Below are positions 44,497 to 57,427 of a stretch of 64,000 nt of DNA, piece by piece. This stretch comes from Morchella semilibera (lineage: Eukaryota > Ascomycota > Pezizomycetes > Pezizales > Morchellaceae). The first letter of the stretch is position 1. Each line of letters starts with the position of its first letter. The notes below the pieces were generated by a model that saw only the letters and a program-made list of their open reading frames with translations, made no database searches and was not told the origin of the DNA. The stretch spans positions 1 through 64,000 of the forward strand of contig CM018610.1 of the NCBI GenBank assembly GCA_009192285.1, given 5' to 3'. The position numbers and the translations under genes were made by a program.

Positions 44497-46893
44497 CTCT
44501 CGATAATTTGCGGGGGGTCGGGTGCTCTGTGCATGATATCTCCAAGTGCGTCCGAAGCGACTGACTTTATACTCCAGAGAGTGCTTACAACTCATACTCA
44601 TCTTTGGACGAGAGCAAAGGTATCAACAATACCAACTGGTGGTATTGAGAAGGCCCGCGCGCAAAGTCTCCAGATGAACTGCTCCATTTTGGAAGGATTA
44701 TTAATCCCATAGATGTAGAAGGGAATGGGAATATGTGGATAGACAATTCAGCCCCTCTTCCTCACTCTGGTTGTTGCTCTCTGCATACTCGGCGAAAAAT
44801 CTGTAGTGGGGGCGGAGTGATTATCCATGTTAATAGCTGTATGGGCACCTAGAAGCCTAGGAGTAATAAAATTGTCATACACGACTCCGTGGGTAAGGAT
44901 CCCTCTGACACTGACTGATTGACAATGTATCTCAACTGAAATGAGTGGTAGAACCCGAGCAGTAGGCTGTCTTGTACAACAATCAAGAGCTTTAGGCCTG
45001 ATCAGGGAGGTTTTATCCTAAGTATGTGCTGTATTTAGGACTGGTCAACTTGAAGTAGGAATGGTCTTAATGGGGACATCCGCATTGCATTGCCTTACAA
45101 GCTAGGTTGTGCGCCTTTGCACGCCTTCATACGCAGCAACAACTTGAAAATCTAATTTCTGATCAGTTCCCTAATTTGGGGCGTTATATTTGTAGGCTTG
45201 GGCCCCGATATCCGTATACTTGTGTGGGGATCTTGCCGGGGTTGGCCGCAATGATTATTTCTTATTTTTTTGTTCCGACTTCTATGACATGAGAGAGGAC
45301 GGGAACCTAGGAACCATGTTTACGCCCGTTTGGGATAGTACCCCGTTTGCTTTAACAGGTACGGCCAATCTAAGGTCCTTTGATATTTGATTTCTCGGAT
45401 TGATTAAGGGTTTGGTTTAGCTTGTAGTGGCACGCACAGGGCAGTCAAGGTCGCGCTCTACTCTCGCACTATAGTAATCTCTCGACCTAAATAATCTCCA
45501 CCATCTTTTTTCTTACGCCCCACTTGAGTTATCACTGTATCCCGAAATGAAACCGGATGGCTATGATGTACACTAAGCTATCTTAACAGTCTATCTTTGA
45601 GTCTTCTACATAAAATTTTGCCCTGGAGGGTAGGATCCACGCATGATGATATATCTTATAGTTTACTAACCAAAAATCGTTCGAATTACCTGTAAATTAA
45701 TATGTTTTGTCGCTCGTTATGGTAACGGTGACACTGACGGTGACAAGCCGGTTAATGCCGATCACTACAGGTGCCGGGGGCTCGGGCTGCCGCTTGTCAA
45801 GAACGTTCTCCGTACATGAGAGATCGATTCAAGTATGTAGAGTAGATTCAAATTCTTACAAGGATTTTAACACGCGTGGGACACTTTACAGCCCTTGGGG
45901 TTTCCTGCAGCGCGGTTCTTGGAACGACTAAAAATGTAAATCATATAAACAGGTGAATTTTAGGCAGCTATCACCATATTAGGTTTCTAAACAAAGATTA
46001 ATTACGGCGGTTGGTGAAGCGAACAAGTTCATCAGGGGGCTGCATTACTGCGGCACATATACTCGCGCGTTAATTAAGTCCGAGAAATGATTTTGGAGAG
46101 ACGCAACGCAACCCTAACCCTAACCCTAACACGACTTTATAGTTAGCCAAGGCAGAGAAACAACAAAATAAGGTCAAGTAGGAGAATAAATCCGACCAAA
46201 ACCAAGCCACCCTGTACCCTGAAGCAAGCATTAAAGGCTTGAGGTGAATGACTCCTGTCCAGTTAATGCTGCGTAACCGCCCACTCCATTATTGGTAGGT
46301 AACGAATGATATGTGGAGAATGACCTGTACTGAGGGAGGTCTAGACGGCTGGGTTTGTTTTGTGCCTGCAATTGCAACTCGAAGCAGTCAACACTTTGAT
46401 GTAGTATCCATCAGGTATATTGTATAGGTAGGTTTCACGGGCCCATCCTAATGGGCAGAGCCATCCTACAGCAACCATACCCGACTTGTAATATTTTCAT
46501 TCAGATGCATATAGATATAGCCACACAACCCTGCCGCACTGTACTTAAATCTCACAGCCTCAGACAGGAACCGCGCACATATATCCGACATTGATATACC
46601 TTCAATCCAGTAGGTACCTGCCAACTATGTAAGTGGCTGCCGCCTGGCAGGCCCGGCCTGGCAGTGCAGTTTTTTCAAACCTAACACTTATCATGCCTGG
46701 TGTGGCACAAAAAAAAAAAAGATTATGCCAAGGCAGCAAGTTTGCAGTGCACCAGATTCTGAGCGGGTCTCAGCCTACCGGATGATAACTGTTTACCCGT
46801 AAATTACTTCCCCTGTTCCCGAAAAGGTCGGGAGTCCTCAGATCATTTTTTAGTAATTTTACTACCAGTAACCTCCTCGGAGCTTTCCCAGCA
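44497..46893. other. Gene-less stretch
   Basis: No gene supported. Includes internal TTAGGG-type repeat at 46110-46130. Confidence 0.4.
46110..46130. repeat. Interstitial telomere-like tract
   Basis: Three and a half perfect copies of CCCTAA. Unlike the chromosome end, this is the plain hexamer unit. Confidence 0.85.
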
Positions 46894-46895
46894 TA

Positions 46896-47041
46896 CAGTC
46901 GCACCTTGCTATGCCCGATGCCGAAATTCACCAACTCTCAGGGATCTGGGATTGCAAATTGATTGTGAAATGGAAAAAAAGAACCCCAGAGAAGACCGTA
47001 TATTCGGGACAAAGGATCTGGCACATAGCAGGGTGTGACTG
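46896..47041. mobile_element. MITE, CAGTCGCACC type (146 bp)
   Basis: The left end after TA (46894-46895) reads CAGTCGCACCTTGCTATGCC. The right end on the other strand reads CAGTCACACCCTGCTATGTG. Arms match over about 20 bp and then diverge. The right flank is TG rather than TA, so one flank has mutated. It is related to the ends seen near 11710-11723 and at 12302. Confidence 0.6.
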
Positions 47042-47257
47042 TGGTTGGGTCCCATCGTAGAAGCTTCCTTCGCATGGCTCAAGGGTTCTGCAAGGCAGAA
47101 GATCATTCTAGAATTCCTGATCGGCCTCTCGATCGGTGCATGCATCCCATCAACTTGGCTCCTGTATGGTGTATTCAAAAACGGTCCGTACGTTTTCAAA
47201 CGTCAGAGTACCTACATATCACTCCATTATCCTTTCGAATCAGACTGGGGGTCTATA

Positions 47258-47351
47258 CTCGTTTTTCGCTGACGTTTCTGAACTGGGCCATTATTGCATA
47301 CATACACCCAAAATCATGAGCTTGGCGCATTTTTGTATGGCGAAATACGAG
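47258..47351. mobile_element. MITE family A, copy 3 (94 bp)
   Basis: Ends CTCGTTTTTCGC and, on the other strand, CTCGTATTTCGC; TA on both sides (47256-47257, 47352-47353). The interior GACGTTTCTGAACTGG and TATTGCATAC match copies at 10850 and 24554. It is shorter and more diverged than those. Confidence 0.65.
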
Positions 47352-47473
47352 TACTCTACCTACATGTAAACTAACCCGGTTTTAGCTTTGTACAGGTCCA
47401 ATGCAGAAGTATTATAACCTCACTACAGACAAAAACTTGCATTAACATGACGCATTAACATGACGCATTAATT

Positions 47474-47602
47474 GAGAAAATTCGTTGCACTGCAGCAGGG
47501 GTATGAGCCAACCAGAAGCAATATTTGGACGTCAATATGCAGATGTAAAGACGGAGATTCTAGAATTGGTAGAGAAGACCCTGCTGCAGCGCAACGAATC
47601 TT
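47474..47602. repeat. 25-bp inverted repeat, 129-bp span
   Basis: The left arm reads ATTCGTTGCACTGCAGCAGG and the right arm, on the other strand, ATTCGTTGCGCTGCAGCAGG, with only one difference in 20 bases. No TA flank is evident, so MITE status is open. Confidence 0.65.
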
Positions 47603-49694
47603 CATCGTGCGTATTCGCCTGTTCACGTGTTTCCGCGTTTTCCCGTTCAGAAGTTTACGTGACATGATCCTCTTCCCTTAATTTCAAAAACATACTCCCA
47701 ATGTCATGCTATGAATCTAGTTACTGGGTAAAGTGAAATCTTCTGTTGTATATCTTCATAAATAAAAGGTTAAAGGGATTCAAGAAATGATCCCTAATAT
47801 ATCGAGAGTCAGGTCATGTCTACTCTACTACAATCAGAAGCACCTATATGTTAAGGGCTAGTAAGCAAATAAGCAGCATAAACACACTAGCTACTAAAGT
47901 GTTATTTCCATCCCCCGAGGAGGACGCACTCCTTTCCAGTTTGCGCGTCTTGAAGCGAATTGAGGGGAAGATGGAGAGAGGTCCGACAACGGGGTTTTCG
48001 CATAGTTAGGGTGCATAAAGTCATGCATATGGCCCCGTATGCGCAAGTAGGTCAATTTTTTCGTTGTCGGATACCAAGCATCAGTATATCATAAGCGGAT
48101 GTATCAGCTTAAGGTCTGCACCAGACAATGCAAGTTTCTGTATAACTACATCTACAACAATTCCCAGAGTAGTAGTCAATTCACTCTAGGCATACCTGGC
48201 GCATTGTCGGATGCGAAGGAAGCAAAACCTCATTTTTACCCACTGCTTGTTTGTTTATTTTTGCATATAGGTTCTGCAGCCTGTAGGCGCACCTCCTATC
48301 TAAAAAGACGCTACGAAAACTCTCTATTATCGTAGCTACTCCTTTGCTCCAGCACGCATACATGAATTCTTGCCCCCAAACTTGCTGCCCCTGCACTACA
48401 TCGACCGTACGGCCGTGACCATCGACTTTCTTCCGCCCCACCCTACCCCGGTCCCTGTCCTACGCTGCCTTGAAAAGCAGTACCTACCCCTCACCTAGGA
48501 TTTACATATCCCTTCTTGACGTCATATCCTATACGATGATTTTCTATCACATATTCTGCCCTTGTCGTGAAGGCATCGGTCTTTCCGGGGGTGGTTTGGC
48601 CGGCCACAGTCCTAGGCCTGCCGAGTACGTTAATGGTCAAATGAATCCAATCTGTTCGTTTCTCTTTTACCAAGTTAAAGGGAAGAGAGAATCGATAACA
48701 AGTAGAGATATATGGTATCAGGAGTAACGAATTAGAAGCTGTGAGAATTGCTAGCAGACTTGCTGCCCACGATACCCTTGGGTAGGCTGGGACATGTCGA
48801 AGACCAGTAATCCGGGTTTGTCCATTGAAAAGCCCGAAGGCTGTTTTTTCTCTTAGTAGTCACCCTTGTCAACCGGTGTTGCCGTAGGGTAGACCCAATA
48901 TGAACTTGGTCCTCTCGCAGAACATTTAGTGAAACAGAATTGGTTTCAATCGGTTAAGGCGTTTATGAAAGGCTTAGGTACTCTTCAAACTCTAGGCAGT
49001 AATAACTGGTGAGATGCCTACCGTCTAAATTGAGCACCATGCACCCGCGAGGAATTAGGCGCCCACCAGTGGCTTTTCTGAAACCACCCCTAAAATATCC
49101 GCTCCTCCTTTGGCCCACATGGGAAGATCTGATTTAATGGAATGTTTGTGGATTGGATGAGAACGGGATATTTCTAAAGGACCATTTGTTTAGGCAAGAG
49201 GGTAGTTCAAGAGCTGCCTCCGCCTAGATGGGGTCGCTACGGGCCACTCATCGACGTTCACCCGTTGGGTTGACTACCCGCACGCGGTGTTTTTGGCGGT
49301 TGTTCGGTTTGCCGGTTTGGGCGTGTTTCCTGGGACCGTTTGCAAGGCAGTTTGGTTCGGTTCGGCTCCTGGGTGGGGGGGGGGGGGCGATTTTGTATGT
49401 AGCTGGAACTCCCCATACAAAGTACGAATACCTTATTTGGAGGAGGCCCTGACACTGTGTTAGACTAGCCCCAAGGACTCAGAGTGGTTCTGCAGTATAA
49501 GCCCGGTCCTTATTCGGTCAGTTCAGTTTACGCCAGTTACAACCATTGGAAACACTACTAACATGGCGCTTTTGGTATTACGGACGTCCTGAGCATAAGA
49601 AATTCACTTAAAGTGTGCTTAGAAGCCCTGATGAAATTTAAGTGGTAAAAGTATAGTAGGTAAGAAATGTTGCTAGTATTGGATATCTTTAAAC

Positions 49695-49725
49695 CGCTAA
49701 GATAGGGCCTAGTAGTATCTTAGCG
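49695..49725. repeat. Perfect 10-bp inverted repeat
   Basis: CGCTAAGATA and TATCTTAGCG are separated by 11 bases. Its role is unknown. Confidence 0.75.
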
Positions 49726-52479
49726 TACTAGGGGTACCATATCTCTAGGCACCAACTCACCTTAAAATTCTTTCAATGACATCCATCTCTTCATCGTCCC
49801 TTCCTGCACTGCCTCATGCTGGTGTAGGAATAGTGGCCTCATGAGGGTACTGTCCGGCCCACTATGTTGATTTCAGGTCTCAGCGGTGGTGGGAGTTCAG
49901 CTACCGATGGTGAAAGACTAGCCAATTTCCGTGAAAGATGGTGGTGTGTACTATTTATTGCCAGACCCTTGCCTAACACTATCCTGTGCCATAGGCAGTA
50001 GTTGAGTCGCGTGGGCGGGCGATGCTATGCCCCCCTACCCCCAAAGAGAATGACTGCTGCCTTAAACATAAACTCTCCTCTTGCTCACGACCCGAGTATT
50101 CAGTTACTGGTGACGCGTATATCTGATTACTCTGATGTGACGGATCCAAAACAGGCCATGTATTCTAGTCCATCCATAAATTCTGTCAGTCCCCCACCGG
50201 AATACCTTCTCCAAAGAGATGCCTGGGCTACGCAGACCTATTATGCCTCATCTAACCCCTACGAAATTAAGTACTCCTGATTCAGGTGTTTGGCACAAAT
50301 ATACCTAGGCCCTGCGTATTTAAATCTTTGTCCTAGTGATATCGTAGCACTATATAGGGGCCTGTAGCTCATTGAAGGTTTATTCCTCCTGTTTCCGCCT
50401 GCGATATTAGACTGCACGTACGCAGCTGGACTAGGTTAACTACCACTAGCTATGTGATGTCTTTGTTGGAGGGATCGATATTAGGCTATCTTTGGTTCCG
50501 AGTGAGGCCTTTCTAGACGGGTTGAAACGCGGGCAAGGATGAACTTTTTTTTTAAAAAAAAGGCTTCTTGGCAGCCCAGGAAAACGGTCTTAGAGGAGTC
50601 CAAGCTATAGTACCCCCAGGAAATAGCTCAGTTATTGCACTGTAATCACATTAGTGTAAGTGCCCGTGTCTATTAATCAATGCGCCGGAACCCCCCCCCC
50701 CCCCATGATATACAAGTGAGAACGTTTTCTAACCGGTACGAGCTCAAGAATTGACGATATTCGAACCAGCATGCCTCCTAGAGTATGCAAACAGAGACAA
50801 GTGAGTGTTCCTGCTCTTAGGCTTACCCAAACGCTGCCCGCGATGCAAAAAGGGACGAATACCACCCCTCGGTCGTTCATCCCCGCCAGGTGACAATCGA
50901 AACGGCGAAAACCCAATGTTAATTTTCTTTTATACTTAAATTACTGCCCATACCTCTGTACTCTATACCACGCAGATCCTCCCGGGATTCTTTCTGGACC
51001 AAGAATGTGTTTCCTATATGAACTTTACATAAGGTCCGGTCCAGGAACCGGAGTAGTAATAGTCAAAGACCAAACCTTGTTCCGCATTCCGTATATGGAG
51101 ATTTCCAACAGAGGGAGTTATGGACCGGGTTTTCACACGGGATATATTCTTACTTTAACCACGTGAACAGCAAATCAGGGGCTGGTGGCTTACCAATTGT
51201 CTGTTACGGGAGCTCTCTCCACGTTCCCGTACGGGGATGAGCCCTCTCTCTCCCTTCTCTCGCTCCATCTAATGTAGCCTTCTTCCCTTAATACTCTGCT
51301 GGCGCCTTCAGCACAACTATATTTTTTTATCTCTTTAAGATATCTTTTGATATATCGTTTAGGGATGGTCGGTTCCTTTATCATTTTCCTCCTGCTTGCT
51401 GCTCCTAGCCGCCCGTACGGCGTGTTCGAGAACAACACCATCCCCGGCCCCCAACATCTTATCCTGTGGAAGCTGGGGAGCTTTCATCACCCTTAAACAA
51501 CCGGTGCAGGGCACTCCTGATAAGAGGTAATGAAGCCTAATCCTGGATTAAAACGGCCAACTGTTCAGCTAAACACAAGGCCGTCATCATGGTGAGCATA
51601 GTTTCTCAGGTGGTGATCGATGACTCTGAGAGTGGTGGTATATCGACCCTATGCCTTCTTATTACAACCCTCAAGAAATATATATTAGCATGTGTATAAT
51701 AGGGTAGAAATTCCAATCAAAGACCCAAGTGTAGTTTTTGAACGCACACTTCCTTTGCAACGCCAAGTCACACCAGCATGAGTCCTAGTATCTATCAGAG
51801 CCCTGGCTGGTCTGTGTGGCAACGCTTCTTGTCTGTTTGCACCGCTGCGGGGTAAGGACACCAACATTCCAACATCTCCCCTCTGCCAATAGGGCTGCTA
51901 CACCTTTTCGATTAGGCCCCTAGTGCTCGGCCTCCTGGTTAACATCCGACATCGGCGGGCGTCTCATGGTATAGTACTCGTTAGAAAGAAGGCCTCGAAG
52001 ATCTCCGAGTTGCCGCTAAAGTACTTTTAATTCAAGAATCTTTTCGGGATATCAAGCAGCAGATGCTCAGCCTGACAACCGCTCCCTGCTAGTCACATTA
52101 TGCCCGACGGGGATAGATTTTTTTTTTTTTTTTTTTTTTCGTATTGGTAGTACTTGGAGCTGAGGGAAGTACGTTAGTTACATGTAATTACGCGAGACCG
52201 GAGACAGGTTCACAGACTAAGTGAGTCCTCCGACGCGGAGGTAGAAATCGGAATTGTAGAGAGACAGGCCTTTTTGAGTATGCAGTATACTCGTGGATTG
52301 TACTCGTTGGTGTGTATTATTGTTGATTGTGGATGGGGGGGGGAGTTGGTTGTGGATGGTTCATTGTAACAGTGCGGTGTGTGCCTTCAAATAGGTCTAG
52401 ATGCCAAGCCCGCCCCACGAGTGACATTTAGTGATACGCACCCGCACCCGCGCCCTAATTAACAGTCCCAAATTCTACA

Positions 52480-55470
52480 GGCACAGCGAGTTGACCGGGT
52501 AATCAAAAGATAGTAACAACTGCTGGACATTGCTTTCAAGATAAAGAAAGCTAACCCATCAGCTTCTTTCCGTATCGGGAAGATAGTTTCCTTATTTGGA
52601 TTCATCTATCCGATTCGAGATATGATTTCTTTAGCTTTTTTGTATATATGGATCTATTTTTCTTTATTCTCATCTATCTATAAAAATAGGGGCTTTACCC
52701 ATAGATCGGGTAGGATCAATTCACTCCTTTTTGACTATCCTACTTCCTATTAGAGAAACCGATATCCCTATATCTATCAACTACATAATAAAAACACCTT
52801 TTGCCCCTTCTTTCCCAACCCACCCACCCACCTTAACCCAACTTGATTCTGCAACCCTATCCATCAACCATCACCATATCAAGTGCTCTGGACCCGCTTT
52901 ATCTCTCTCCAGGCCAGTACCACCTATGTCTCGAACTTAGGAGCATCATTCTATCACCTCTATACGTTAGTACCCCACCCCGCACCCACCGCTGGGATGC
53001 CCAATACCTCACCTCCTTTATGTAGTCATTTGCTCTTCACCTCCACACACGCACTCTAGTTCGAATGCTAATATAGATTAGATGGCAGGAAAGGCTTAGT
53101 TATAATATGATCAAGCACCCTTATACTTAAGTTGTCAAGGTTTACTAAGTACAGCGACCACCGCAAGCGGCCGCCCCCGTCACCATACAAACAAGTGACT
53201 GGTACTACCGGGGTAGTAATGTAACAACTAAGTCCTTATCTTACCGATAACTGGGGCTCAATTCAAAAGCACCTAATTGAAGCCCATAACACGAACTGCC
53301 CAAGCCTTCAAAAAAATGAAAGAACCAACACAAGCCCTCAGCCGCGATATAGGAGTGAAACAGATAGAGAAAGCTAGCTATTTCTTGAAGCTCGGGAGGC
53401 CACCATAAACTGCGGAGGCTTCCGAAGGATCATGTATGATTTCATCTGGGAAGACAAAAGCTTTTCACACAGGTAAAAGCCTGGCCAAGAGGTATAAAGG
53501 GTGGCATAGACAGCGCCGTTGTAAGACTCTACCTCAAATGATATCCCCCAGGGAAGAAAGAGTCTGTGACTTGCCTGGGAGAAAGAGGCATGAGTGGGGC
53601 CAGTTAGAAATCACTCAAGTGTTGGTCGCTTGGTTAGGTAGCTTATGTACTACTACTAGATCTAGAAATTCGGGGATTGGGGGTCATCTACCAGGGTTTG
53701 GGGAACCCTATTTTAACTCATACCCGCCAGCACCCCGCCCGGATGTGGCAGGCCAGCAACGGGCGGGTATAGGAACAGCACAACACATGATCTCTCACTC
53801 TACAAACCTTGATCCGAGCTGAGAAGGGGGGGGGGGCTAATTGCTTCATCCGATACCAGGAGTTATCTTGGCCCGAAACGGAGGCTCGAGTGATAGCTTA
53901 TGACTGTATGCGAGAAGCATCAACTACGCCAAGATAAAAATTCCCGATAACGGTATATGAAAGAACAGCTTCAGTTGATGGAGGAGGGATATAACTGCCT
54001 CCGGGAAGCTAAGGGAATAACAGAATCACAAAACGGGCAAAGAGGACTCTTTCCCGGCCCACGATTTCGTGGGATGGGAAGATTGGAGTAGGAAGGCAAC
54101 AGGCTAGACAAGAGAGTGTTAAAAGCTTGCAGCCCACAATGAGGAACTGATAGAACTCAAAAGAAAGCCTTTCCCATGAAAGGGCGAGGAAACGAGAAAA
54201 ATGCTTCATACCCGGGTAGGGAGTTATTGGAAGAAGTCCCAATGATTTAAAAGCCTCTAGCGATCAAAATATCGGTGGAAAGGAAAAGCGCTATGTCAAT
54301 AGATATGCCTAGACTGCAAGAGAAACACAACCCCCGCGCGCGCACAGGGGACAGGCCGCAGCAGCAGGAAAATACTCACCCTCATCTAGAGAAACATTAC
54401 CCCAAAATTAGGTGCGGGTGGATTATCTAAAATAATCGGGGGATAAAATGAGGAAAACTGCAATTGGAGTCAAAGTCTCATCTGCTATAGGAAAGGTTTG
54501 TGTTAATGGGATATGGCTGAAAAAATTCCCGGACCTGATGATTAGATGTCTGGGTGAAAAGATGAACAGCTATCATATCTCATCGCATCCTATTTCACAG
54601 AAATTCAGATTTCTAGTGGGAACAAACAGGGAAATTGTCCTACCCAACTTAGGGGCTGTAAGCAAGAGTGCCAGGCTACCCGTATTAGCAGGAGGAAGGA
54701 CGATCCCATAAGACCTCAACTTTTTTCATGGGAAACCACATGGCTATGGGCATGGATACAAAAGCACAATTACTTGCAGTCTAGGATCTCACTACAAAAT
54801 CTCCAACCCATAAGGAAAAGAAGTTCTCATATACCATCCTCGGCCAGCCATAGAGCATATACGTAGGACCATGTGCAACGAGGAAAGCAAATCATCCCGC
54901 ATGGCGCCGCGTCTCTTAATCTGGATCTTAATGCGGGGCCACAACCACTGAGTGTAGCACATGAGAGCGGTTACCCTTGTATTTTCTGTCCGTTCCATGA
55001 GTATTCTAGTAACCCATCATGATGAAAGTATTACCCTTTTCGTTCCCATATCCTAATCCCTATACTTCAACTCCACCTCACAAAGGATCGCTATATCTTC
55101 AGCGGGGGTAGCGAAAAGAAAGGTGATAAGTGGGGTCATATCCCATCAATTGGCGGCTCCAAAGACAGAGGGTGATATTCAGTGCGATAGGCAGTCCAGT
55201 CTTCAAGGAATTGGATCAATATATTATGCCGCGTTATGTTCCGAAACCTCCGCGAAGTTCATGGCCAGCCGCATATTTCTCCTCCAGGATATCTTTTCTG
55301 GCTTTGGTAAGTATTTCACGATGCGGACGCGGCCACCTAGTCCAAAACATCAGAGGATTAGATTAATCTACTCTATTCAGGATAATTCTACTATTGCCTG
55401 TTAACTGTGCTGTAAACTACGCGTACGGGTGGTATGTTGCGACCAAGTTCTCCCCTTTACGTCCTCTACC
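52480..55470. other. Block of distinct texture, possible organelle-derived DNA
   Basis: This 3-kb block lacks the TACATGTA sites and TA-flanked hairpins seen on both sides. It is purine-rich with GGAAAGG, GAAGAAAG and AAGCCT words, and resembles intergenic DNA of large fungal or plant mitochondrial genomes. The longest ATG frame (53436-53822) has no known family. No rRNA, tRNA or respiratory gene is recognised, so a nuclear insertion of mitochondrial DNA is only a hypothesis. Confidence 0.3.
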
Positions 55471-55610
55471 CCCCCTTGCAAACTCTTGATAATGGTTGGG
55501 TTATCCAAAACCGAATTATGGTCCACCCATAGACACTTTTTAGACACAGTGTGATGCTATTAATCTGTACCTGATGCTTCAATGCTTCAATGCTTCCTAG
55601 TCGAGCTATA

Positions 55611-55983
55611 TGGAGCGGTAAACGTGTCAAAAGTAATTTCACCAACGGTTGATAAACTATATATTTACCACCGGTGGTATTAGTGCTGAATTTCAGTCTT
55701 TGTGCCAGTATAAATGCTAAGTCTCAGTCTTTATGCTACGTTTGTGAATATTCAAGGATTAATGCCAACACTTATAAAGCTTTCCCACCGGTGGTAAAAT
55801 ACCTGCCACCAGTGGTGAATTTTCCCACTGGTGAACAATGTTTATATATGATTGGCATTATATAGCCCCTTTTGGCCAGAAAGTCTGTGCTTTTATCCAT
55901 AAATGTTGGTATTATTTTCACCACCGGTGGTAAAATAATTTACCACCGTTGGCAAAATTACTTTTGACACATTTACCGCACCA
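55611..55983. mobile_element. MITE family F, copy 2 (373 bp)
   Basis: Ends TGGAGCGGTAAACGTGTCAA and, on the other strand, TGGTGCGGTAAATGTGTCAA; TA flanks at 55609-55610 and 55984-55985. CCACCGGTGG occurs exactly at 55668-55677, 55785-55794 and 55921-55930, with several near copies. It matches 41546-41880 in order throughout but is 38 bp longer, mainly from extra internal segments around the palindromes. Confidence 0.9.
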
Positions 55984-55985
55984 TA

Positions 55986-57427
55986 GGAGCTAAACCTGTG
56001 GAGGCGTATTTTATTGCCGGAAGAAGAAATGATAACTTAATTAAAAAGGGAGCGTAACTACATGTATGTAGTGACAAAAGAAAAAAGAAAAATTCAAGTC
56101 CCAAGTAAAGAACCGGACTGTTGAAGGCAGCCTACTATCCCCAGCAAGAAATAAACCTAACCTATAATCCCCATTTACGTAAATTACCGGAAAACACAAG
56201 ATGCTTAGGTTCTCATTATACCGGTAAGGGTACGCTGACATCCCCCATCTAGAGCGTAGCCAAGATGCTTAAAGCTAGACGGCCGCCGCAGTACACGCAA
56301 CAGAAATATGCGTCAGTGTACCAACACCCGCCGTCCACGGGGCTCATTGGCGTATACTTGTCTTTTCCTCCAACCGCTTTGTCTGCTTTCAATTTCATGA
56401 ATATATCTGCAAGACTGCAGCTCACGCCCTATGTCCCCCAAGATAGTTTAGTCGCCAGTAGGTAGGCCCCTTGTGGACTCCAATTGCCAAAATATCAAGC
56501 TTCCCATACTGCGACTATTAGAAGTCGGACCCCCGGGTTTCATTATTTAGAGTTTTTCGGGTTTTGCTCTGTGGGTGGCCGGATGATGCACTGAGATTTA
56601 TTGAACCATATGGGCAGGGCCACCATGGGGCACCCTAGTAAATTGGTTGGTGGTAATGGGAGCGCTGCTCCCCCGTTCGGAACCCCTAATACATGTAGTA
56701 AATAGTCGGGGTTTAATAATTTGAAACCTGTCGAAAAACTGACAGAAGAAAGTCTTGATAAAATGGTTGATTCCTCCAAAGTGAACATAGATATTGGTAT
56801 TACCATATAACCAGCACACTAGCTAGTACATAAAACAGAAAACTCTGTAGTTTATGGTCAACAGCCAGGATAAACCTGGGTGAGTATCATTTTTGTCCCC
56901 ACCGCTCTCATGACCCAATGCTAAGGATCGGAAGCCCAAGACCCAATCAAGAGTACACGCCCCTTTGGGCACCTAGCCCCTATCCTTTCAACCACCCACC
57001 CACTTACTGACATAGAGCAAGTATAGCATAGATCAACCAGATCACAAAAACAAAATAGCACAGAACAAAACTAGACTGGCTTAAAGGCTCAGTCGCACGC
57101 ACACAAAAAATACGGTGCACCTCCTTCCCCATATAAAAGAGGGAAAGGAGGAGGAAAGAAAAAGGAAAGAAAAAAAAGCAAAACAAGGAATATGAGACTA
57201 AACATCGGGTTATTCAACCTTTACGGCTCTAGTTACCCGGTAACTTCCTGCTGAAGTATCAAGAGAAAACACAAGGAAACGTATGATGGGACAAAAAGGC
57301 CCCCAAACAAATTGGAAGAGCCAAAATATGGAGTCGAGGCGCAAAGGCCTCAAGGAAAAAGGAAAGAGGAAAGAAGAGCAAAAAGAAAGCAAAAGCGGAT
57401 ATAATTTTCCCGGAAAAATTGGCGTCA
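55986..57427. other. Spacer between subtelomeric and core gene space
   Basis: No gene supported. Purine-rich on the plus strand at 57120-57180 and 57330-57400, close to the 3' end of the NYN gene. TACATGTA at 56059 and 56690. Confidence 0.4.

Larger units (their letters stand above)
47353..52478. other. Gene-less stretch
   Basis: More than 5 kb without a supported gene. Besides the inverted repeats at 47474-47602 and about 47982-48068 it holds a perfect 10-bp hairpin at 49695-49725, G or C runs near 49373 and 50692, a T9A8 palindrome at 50544-50560 and a run of about 22 T at 52118-52139. Weak coding-like frames at 50041-50280 (ISDYSDVTDPKQAMYSSP) and, on the minus strand, 51190-51441 are not assignable. 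Confidence 0.4.

Noticed and set aside
49228-49455. Frames across the G run near 49.37 kb
   Set aside because: They are low complexity driven by GGTTTG and G-run DNA, mirrored on the other strand.
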